Position numbers and translations under genes: made by a program
In this document: positions 6,841 to 10,861 of the stretch, in pieces
How the letters are laid out: each line of letters starts with the position of its first letter
Position numbering within the stretch: position 1 is the stretch's first letter
The notes under the pieces: model-generated
Database searches by the model: none
What the model saw: the letters and a program-made list of their open reading frames with translations, nothing else
What the model was told of the DNA's origin: nothing
Origin: JBBIJH01 sp037446075
GTDB lineage: Bacteria; Bacteroidota; Ignavibacteria; UBA10030; JAHEZR01
Assembly: GCA_037446075.1 (NCBI GenBank)
Contig: JBBIJH010000083.1
Span: 1 to 10,861 of the forward strand
Length of the DNA stretch: 10,861 nucleotides
Direction: 5' to 3'

Positions 6841-6927
6841 TGGTGCGGAAGGCGGGACTTGAACCCGCATGCCCTTCCGGGCGCCACCCCCTCAAGATGG
6901 TGTGTCTGCCAGTTCCACCACTTCCGC
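6841..6927 (-). tRNA. tRNA-Leu (anticodon GAG), CCA end encoded
   Basis: The minus strand folds into a class II tRNA. The acceptor stem is GCGGAAG/CTTCCGC with discriminator A, and the D-arm contains GTGGTGGAACTGGCAGACAC. The anticodon stem CCATC/GGTGG surrounds loop TTGAGGG (anticodon GAG at 6893-6891). A long variable arm (GCCCGGAAGGGC) and the T-arm GCGGGTTCAAGTCCCGC follow. Bases 6841-6843 read CCA on this strand, so the 3' end is encoded. It decodes CUC and CUU. It lies 61 bases downstream of tRNA-Lys and is probably cotranscribed with it. Confidence 0.96.
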
Positions 6928-6988
6928 AAGCTAGCTGAAGCTCGGGTGTAGAAATCTTAAATTTCCAATCTCCAACCCTTAATTGATG

Positions 6989-7060
6989 TGAGCCTGGGTG
7001 GGATCGAACCACCGACCCTCTGCTTAAAAGGCAGATGCTCTACCACTGAGCTACAGGCCC
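6989..7060 (-). tRNA. tRNA-Lys (anticodon TTT), CCA not encoded
   Basis: The minus strand folds into a standard cloverleaf of 72 bases. The acceptor is GGGCCTG/CAGGCTC (one G-U) and the D-arm is GCTCAGTGGTAGAGC. The anticodon stem TCTGC/GCAGA surrounds loop CTTTTAA (anticodon TTT), and the T-arm is GGTGGTTCGATCCCACC with discriminator A. The three bases after it read CAT, not CCA, so CCA must be added enzymatically. It decodes AAA and AAG. Confidence 0.96.
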
Positions 7061-7070
7061 CTATAACATT

Positions 7071-7098
7071 TTAGATTTTTGGATTTGAGATTTTGGAA
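7071..7098. repeat. AT-rich degenerate GATTTTGG-type repeat
   Basis: The stretch reads as decayed copies of a GATTTTGGA-like unit: TTTAGA, TTTTTGGATTTGA, GATTTTGGA (7089-7097). The same nine bases GATTTTGGA recur at 10341-10349, and a similar tract on the other strand lies at 6953-6980. No coding potential. Confidence 0.4.
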
Positions 7099-7125
7099 GT
7101 TCACTTCCTGGCCAAGGCGTTCTCT

Positions 7126-7179
7126 GTTCGGAACCGACCCTTCCGCCTGTAGCCGAATGCTCTACAGCTCAACTCTGGC
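7126..7179 (-). pseudogene. Decayed tRNA relic
   Basis: On the minus strand GTAGAGCA (7165-7158) and GGGTCGG (7140-7134) are separated by exactly 17 bases, the size of an anticodon arm, as in the intact tRNA-Lys 100 bases away. The arm TTCGG-CTACAGG-CGGAA pairs at 4 of 5 positions. It resembles tRNA-Asn-type arms (ATTCGGCT...GAAGGGTCG) with the centre of the anticodon loop scrambled. The D-arm start, acceptor stem and T-arm are damaged, so no mature tRNA is expected. The rest of the gene-free stretch 7180-7300 shows nothing I can name. Confidence 0.45.
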
Positions 7180-7304
7180 TCGGGCCACAGTTGCGGGGAG
7201 AGCGCTTAGAATATACGCAGATTGCTTCCAAAAGTCAATGAATTCAACGAGCGATGCCCTCAAACACATTTAGAGGTTTTTTCTTCTTTAACAGGGAACG
7301 GGCA

Positions 7305-7336
7305 TTTGACTTTCTCACGGGTGATTTCTACCTTTC
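7305..7336 (+). promoter_or_regulatory. Candidate promoter of the semialdehyde dehydrogenase gene
   Basis: TTTGACT and, 17 bases later, TACCTT give a 5/6 and 3/6 match to sigma-70 boxes. Read as a Bacteroidota-type promoter, TTTG (7305-7308), 20 bases and TACCTTTC (7329-7336) match TTTG-N(19-21)-TAnnTTTG at all but the last base. It lies about 40 bases before the ATG. Confidence 0.4.
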
Positions 7337-7361
7337 CGTAGCTCTCGCGTCAATAACTAGC

Positions 7362-7367
7362 GGAGGA
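7362..7367 (+). promoter_or_regulatory. Ribosome binding site of the semialdehyde dehydrogenase gene
   Basis: GGAGGA lies 7 bases before the ATG at 7375, a consensus Shine-Dalgarno site that fixes the start. Confidence 0.75.
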
Positions 7368-7374
7368 ACAACTA

Positions 7375-8889
7375 ATGAGCCAGGCTGGAGCAATCGAGGC
7401 CACTAGAGCGACATCTCTCAGTACACCGTCGGACGGGATGCCTGAGGTTCTGAATTTCGTCAACGGAAAGTTTGTGAAATCAAAATCTTCACGCTTCTCT
7501 CCTGTGATGAATCCCTCAGTCGGAGAGCAGATTGCGAAAGTCCCTCTTTCCCCACCCGAAGAAGTCGCCGAGGCAGTCCAAGCTGCAAAGTCAGCTTTAC
7601 CCACGTGGTCTTCAACTCCAATCAAAGAGCGAGCGCAAGTTTTTTATCGGTATAAAACTTTGATGCAAAAGTATTTTCTGGAACTGGCGGCGCTGATTCA
7701 TGAAGAGAACGGGAAGACATTGCCAGAGGCGAATGCCGAACTAGAGCGGACGATCGAGGTCATTGAATTCGCTGCCTCCATGCCGCAGATCGCCTCCGGG
7801 GAGGTTCTGGAAGTTAGTCGGGGAGTCGAATGCCGGGTCGAGCGATGTCCGTTGGGTGTTGTTGCCTCGATCACACCGTTTAACTTCCCGAACATGGTAC
7901 CTAACTGGACCATTCCCAATGCTCTCGTCTTGGGTAATACAATGATTCTGAAACCATCTCAGCTTACGCCATTGAGCGCTGGAAGGATCGCTGAGCTGCT
8001 CCAAGAAGCTGGCGTGCCCGACGGCGTTTTGAACATTGTGAACGGCGCACAGGAAACCGTTGAAGCCATCTGCGACCATCCAGGAATTGAGGCCGTTACA
8101 TTTGTTGGGTCTACGCGTGTGGCAAAGGCGGTGTATATTCGGGCGACCTCACATCTGAAGCGGGCGCTCTGCTTGGGTGGAGCAAAGAACCATTTGATTC
8201 TTTTGCCCGACGCGAATGCGGAAATGGCCGCCTCCAACATCGTCGCTTCGGTCAGCGGATGTGCTGGACAACGCTGTATGGCAGCTTCGGCCATGGTGGC
8301 CGTGGGTCAGATTGATCACATCATCAAACTGATGTGTGAAGAAGCGAAGAAGATCGTCCCGGGAAAAGATATTGGGGCTGTTATCACAAAGGAAGCTAAG
8401 GAACGAATTGAAGGATACATCACAGAGGCGGAGCAGCAAGGGGCGAAGGTTCTGGTGGATGGTAGAGGCGTGAAAGTCGATGGGAGAGAGGGAGGATTTT
8501 ACATTGGACCCACAATCATCGATGACGTTCGGCCGGAGATGAGAATCGCACAAGAGGAAGTCTTCGGGCCGGTTCTCTCGATCATTCGAGTCAGGAGTGT
8601 TGATGAAGCCATTGCTATTGAGAACGCGAACCCGTATGGGAACGCGGCGTCCGTGTTTACGCAGAGCGGAGGATTGGCACGTTACGTCATTGACCGGGCG
8701 AGTGCAGGCATGATCGGTGTGAACATTGGAGTCCCGGTCCCCCGTGATCCATTCTCTTTCGGAGGTTGGAATGAATCGAAGTTTGGCGCGTGCGACATAA
8801 CGGGCAAGAGTTCGATCGAATTCTTCACAAGGCTGAAAAAGACAACAACCAAGTGGAATCCGCAGTCCAGAGTGAACTGGATGAGTTGA
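7375..8889 (+). CDS. mmsA: CoA-acylating methylmalonate/malonate-semialdehyde dehydrogenase
   Basis: This is a complete 504-residue aldehyde dehydrogenase of the MmsA branch. It oxidises (methyl)malonate semialdehyde with NAD+ and CoA, losing CO2, to propionyl-CoA or acetyl-CoA. Family marks are NFVNGKFV near the start, ITPFNFPNMVPNW, ILKPSQLTPLSA, FVGSTRVAKAVY, LGGAKNH (268-273), GCAGQRCMA with catalytic Cys301, QEEVFGPVLSI, and PFSFGGWNESKFG near the end. Cys266 replaces the glutamate base of hydrolytic aldehyde dehydrogenases, as expected for an acylating enzyme. The first ~20 residues before VLNFVNGKF are a poorly conserved extension. It converges on the NCS1 transporter gene, 24 bases apart. 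With the transporter and a hydantoinase next door it most likely serves pyrimidine or beta-alanine/beta-aminoisobutyrate degradation; valine or inositol breakdown are alternatives. Confidence 0.93.
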   Translation: MSQAGAIEATRATSLSTPSDGMPEVLNFVNGKFVKSKSSRFSPVMNPSVGEQIAKVPLSPPEEVAEAVQAAKSALPTWSSTPIKERAQVFYRYKTLMQKYFLELAALIHEENGKTLPEANAELERTIEVIEFAASMPQIASGEVLEVSRGVECRVERCPLGVVASITPFNFPNMVPNWTIPNALVLGNTMILKPSQLTPLSAGRIAELLQEAGVPDGVLNIVNGAQETVEAICDHPGIEAVTFVGSTRVAKAVYIRATSHLKRALCLGGAKNHLILLPDANAEMAASNIVASVSGCAGQRCMAASAMVAVGQIDHIIKLMCEEAKKIVPGKDIGAVITKEAKERIEGYITEAEQQGAKVLVDGRGVKVDGREGGFYIGPTIIDDVRPEMRIAQEEVFGPVLSIIRVRSVDEAIAIENANPYGNAASVFTQSGGLARYVIDRASAGMIGVNIGVPVPRDPFSFGGWNESKFGACDITGKSSIEFFTRLKKTTTKWNPQSRVNWMS

Positions 8890-8913
8890 AGAAACGGGAG
8901 ACCTCTCAACGGC

Positions 8914-10329
8914 TCACCTCTTCGTGGAGAGGATGTACACCACGAATGCCACCGCAAACCCCACAAACCACGCGTAGTTGTACAAGAATCGCACTTGCTC
9001 AACAAGTAAACCGATCAGTGCCACAAATACTCCGGCAGCCAGTGCAAGAATCGCCTTTGGATTGAAGCCCCGAGAGTATTCGTACTTCCCGTCCCTCGCG
9101 TATAGATCTCTCACGCTCAGTTCACGTCTCCGAACCAAAAAATAGTCAGCGATAAGAATGCCGGCGATCGGTCCGAGAAAACTGGAGTAACCAATCAGCC
9201 AACCGAAAATGTAGGCACTGTAATCTTCCAAAAGCTTCCACGGCATCATGATGATACCAATGAACGCCGTGATGAGCCCGCCTTTCACAAAGTTAATCTT
9301 TCTTGGAGCGAGATTGGAGAACCCATTTGCGGGAGCCACGACGTTTGCCGCAATGTTCGTCGTGAGAGTTGCAATAGTGAGCGCCAACATTGAAAGCAGG
9401 ATGATGAATGGATTTTCAAATTTTGATAGGAGGACCACGGGATCCCAAATCGGCTGGCCAAAGATAACGACAGTCGCTGAGGTCACAGCGACGCCGATGA
9501 AGGAGTACAGCGCCATCGTAAACGGAAGTCCAAGAAGCTGGCCAAGCATCTGCTCTCTCTGACCTCTAGCATAGCGCGTGAAATCAGGAATATTAAGTGA
9601 CAATGTCGCCCAGTATCCTACCATACCCGTGAGGGAAGGCACAAAGAATTTCAAAAAAGCTCCCGCCGTCTGAAACTTGCTGGGTTGAGAGAGAATCGGG
9701 CCAAAGCCGCCTCCTCGGGCGAGAGCCCACATCAGCAAACCAAGTCCAACGAATAGCAAGAAGGGAGCCGCAAGGGATTCCAACCATTTGATAGATTCAG
9801 TTCCCTTGACGATGAAATAGACGTTCATCAGCCAGAACAACCCGAAGCTCACCCATGGTCCGAGAAGAAAGCCTTTCCAGAACGGCAGTAGGATCATGAG
9901 CATAGCATTGAGTGCCGCCCCGCCGATCCACGTCTGAATCCCAAACCATCCGCAGGCGACGAGGCCACGCAGCACCGCAGGGATGTTCGCTCCTAGTGTC
10001 CCGAAGGGCGCCCGCACCAAAACTGGAAAAGGGATTCCGTATTTCGTACCAGCGTGGGCGTTCAAGATCATTGGAACCAGAACGATAAAGTTGCCCAGGG
10101 TGATCGTGAGGATCGCCTGCCACCAGTTCATTCCGCCCGCTATCAATCCAGCCGCAAGCATGTAAGTAGGTATGCACACACACATCCCTATCCACAGAGC
10201 AGCGATGTTATAGGTGCTCCAAGTCCGCTGAAAAACTTTTGTTGGAGCGATATCGGAGTTTATGAGAGGGCTGTGCTCGATGGAGGAGACGTCAGCCTCG
10301 ACGAGCTCGGGAGTTTGAGGGAACCGCAT
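8914..10329 (-). CDS. NCS1-family nucleobase/hydantoin/allantoin transporter
   Basis: This is a 471-residue inner-membrane carrier with about 12 hydrophobic helices, the first near residues 42-66. NCS1 proteins import uracil, cytosine, hydantoins, allantoin or related rings with Na+ or H+. Visible family marks are SPLINSDIAPT and RTWSTYNIAALWIGM before and in helix 1, HAGTKYGIPFPVLVRAPFG, and CGWFGIQTWIGG (W128, Q132, likely the Mhp1 W117/Q121 equivalents). Further on are GYWATLSLNIPDFTRYA, TTNIAANVVAPANGFSNL (N325, N329, helix 8 substrate-site position) and ILIADYFLVRRR near the end. The frame opens at a TTG (10332) followed at once by ATG (10329); ATG is taken. There is no Shine-Dalgarno, and a degenerate AT-rich repeat lies directly upstream. 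The neighbouring hydantoinase and MmsA genes favour a dihydropyrimidine, uracil/thymine or hydantoin substrate, but the sequence alone does not decide. Confidence 0.92.
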   Translation of the reverse strand: MRFPQTPELVEADVSSIEHSPLINSDIAPTKVFQRTWSTYNIAALWIGMCVCIPTYMLAAGLIAGGMNWWQAILTITLGNFIVLVPMILNAHAGTKYGIPFPVLVRAPFGTLGANIPAVLRGLVACGWFGIQTWIGGAALNAMLMILLPFWKGFLLGPWVSFGLFWLMNVYFIVKGTESIKWLESLAAPFLLFVGLGLLMWALARGGGFGPILSQPSKFQTAGAFLKFFVPSLTGMVGYWATLSLNIPDFTRYARGQREQMLGQLLGLPFTMALYSFIGVAVTSATVVIFGQPIWDPVVLLSKFENPFIILLSMLALTIATLTTNIAANVVAPANGFSNLAPRKINFVKGGLITAFIGIIMMPWKLLEDYSAYIFGWLIGYSSFLGPIAGILIADYFLVRRRELSVRDLYARDGKYEYSRGFNPKAILALAAGVFVALIGLLVEQVRFLYNYAWFVGFAVAFVVYILSTKR

Positions 10330-10334
10330 CAACG

Positions 10335-10377
10335 GTTTGGGATTTTGGATCTGTGTTTTGGGGCTTCAGTTTTGAGT
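10335..10377. repeat. AT-rich degenerate GATTTTGG-type repeat before the transporter gene
   Basis: GTTTGGGATTTTGGATC, GTTTTGGGG and GTTTTGAG follow one another as loose copies of a TTTTGG unit. GATTTTGGA is shared exactly with the tract at 7089-7097. It occupies the place where a ribosome site for the transporter would be expected. Confidence 0.35.
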
Positions 10378-10483
10378 CATGAGAAATTACGGCCAAACAA
10401 TTAACGATTGCTGCACGGGAGTCCCTTTACACCTTTGTCACTCTGTATCTGTTGATCCGCTTTGAATCGACCTTTGCTGGCGC

Positions 10484-10861
10484 TCAAATCAAATTATATT
10501 GCCCCCTTCTGATAAACTGCCCATCTCCCGCTTTCCCTACAAATCTATCCCCTTCAAATATCACTTTGCCACGAGACAACACATAAGCCGGAGAGCCGCT
10601 GACAGTCATGCCTTCATACGGGTTATAATCAACACGCATGAAGTGCGTCTTTGCACTGATCGTGTGTGGCCGATTCGGATCCCAGATGACGATATCCGCA
10701 TCGCTGCCGATGGCAATCGTTCCCTTCCGGGGGAAAAGTCCCATGAGCTTCGCTGGCGCAGTCGAGACGAGCTGCACGAACCGATTCATACTCCAGCGAC
10801 GCTTGACCACGCCGCCCTCGTACAGTAGATGCAGCCGATTCTCCACTCCGGGCACGCCGTT
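10484..10861 (-). CDS. Dihydropyrimidinase / D-hydantoinase, C-terminal part (5' end outside window)
   Basis: The frame runs off the right edge; the last 125 residues are visible, about a quarter of the usual ~460. They begin with NGMPGVENRLHLLYEGGV, the substrate-loop signature of cyclic amidohydrolases of this group. They continue with FVQLVSTAPAKLMGLFPRKGTIAIGSDADIVIWDP, the standard metal-hydrolase C-terminal composite-sandwich segment, then YNPYEGMTVSGSPAYVLSRGKVIFEGDRFVG and a short tail. The enzyme opens dihydrouracil, dihydrothymine or 5-substituted hydantoins to N-carbamoyl amino acids. The metal ligands lie outside the window. The transporter gene begins 154 bases downstream on the same strand with no terminator that I can see between them, so cotranscription is plausible. 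Allantoinase is less likely given the PGVENRL form and the MmsA neighbour. Confidence 0.92.
   Translation of the reverse strand, partial: NGVPGVENRLHLLYEGGVVKRRWSMNRFVQLVSTAPAKLMGLFPRKGTIAIGSDADIVIWDPNRPHTISAKTHFMRVDYNPYEGMTVSGSPAYVLSRGKVIFEGDRFVGKAGDGQFIRRGQYNLI

Noticed and set aside
6738..7012. Two overlapping minus-strand frames of 63 and 71 residues
   Set aside because: They cover the tRNA-Leu gene (one also touches tRNA-Lys) and read tRNA sequence as protein.
7250..7286. CCTC...GAGG followed by six T residues, as a plus-strand terminator
   Set aside because: The stem is only four pairs and no plus-strand gene lies upstream for it to serve.
8149..8553. 134-residue minus-strand frame inside the dehydrogenase gene
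   Set aside because: It is a complementary-strand shadow of conserved mmsA codons; no ribosome site or family.
8902..8932. CCTCTC/GAGAGG inverted repeat between mmsA and the transporter gene as a bidirectional terminator
   Set aside because: Six pairs with a 19-base loop and no T tract on either strand; too weak to call.
9797..10195. 132-residue minus-strand frame inside the transporter gene
   Set aside because: It is an alternate frame of the NCS1 gene, whose own frame carries all the family motifs.
1..10861. CRISPR array, insertion sequence, prophage, toxin-antitoxin or defence genes
   Set aside because: I saw no regularly spaced direct repeats, transposase or integrase motifs, and no defence-type proteins in any frame; the content is housekeeping and catabolic.

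Overview
The window reads as ordinary chromosomal DNA of a free-living bacterium with roughly balanced base composition. Several hints point to the Bacteroidota/Chlorobi/Ignavibacteria part of the FCB group. These are a small secreted fibronectin-III-like protein of the kind common there, a spaced palindromic repeat beginning TGTCATTCCGA, a TTTG / TAnnTTT-type promoter candidate, and several genes without a Shine-Dalgarno site. This placement is inferred from style, not from a marker gene, and other phyla remain possible. No phage, transposase, CRISPR array or defence module is visible.

Left block, plus strand (1-3637): the 3' end of an NfeD gene, a slipin/stomatin-like SPFH gene, and a complete family B DNA polymerase with intact polymerase and proofreading motifs. 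NfeD and slipin form the classic membrane pair. The polymerase follows after a short spacer that carries a strong hairpin.

Middle block, minus strand (3650-7060): rmuC converges on the polymerase gene with 12 bases between them. An untranslated stretch follows (4790-5125) with a nested palindromic repeat. Next come a stand-alone B12-binding protein of the methylmalonyl-CoA mutase type, overlapping the 3' end of a Maf nucleotide pyrophosphatase gene, and a small secreted protein gene that has its own promoter and terminator. Two tRNA genes follow (Leu-GAG and Lys-TTT), and a decayed tRNA relic lies just upstream of them.

Right block (7375-10861): a CoA-acylating methylmalonate/malonate-semialdehyde dehydrogenase on the plus strand converges on an NCS1 nucleobase/hydantoin transporter. 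Upstream of the transporter on the minus strand is the C-terminal part of a dihydropyrimidinase/hydantoinase. Together they fit reductive pyrimidine (uracil/thymine) or hydantoin catabolism: uptake, ring opening, and oxidation of the C3/C4 semialdehyde to acetyl- or propionyl-CoA. Propionyl-CoA would feed a B12-dependent mutase, whose cobalamin subunit could be the protein at 5126-5527; that link is inference.

I found no clearly undescribed system. The items most worth a second look are the compact bacterial family B polymerase, the 92-base palindromic repeat, the tRNA relic, and the terminator/promoter pair that corrects two start codons.
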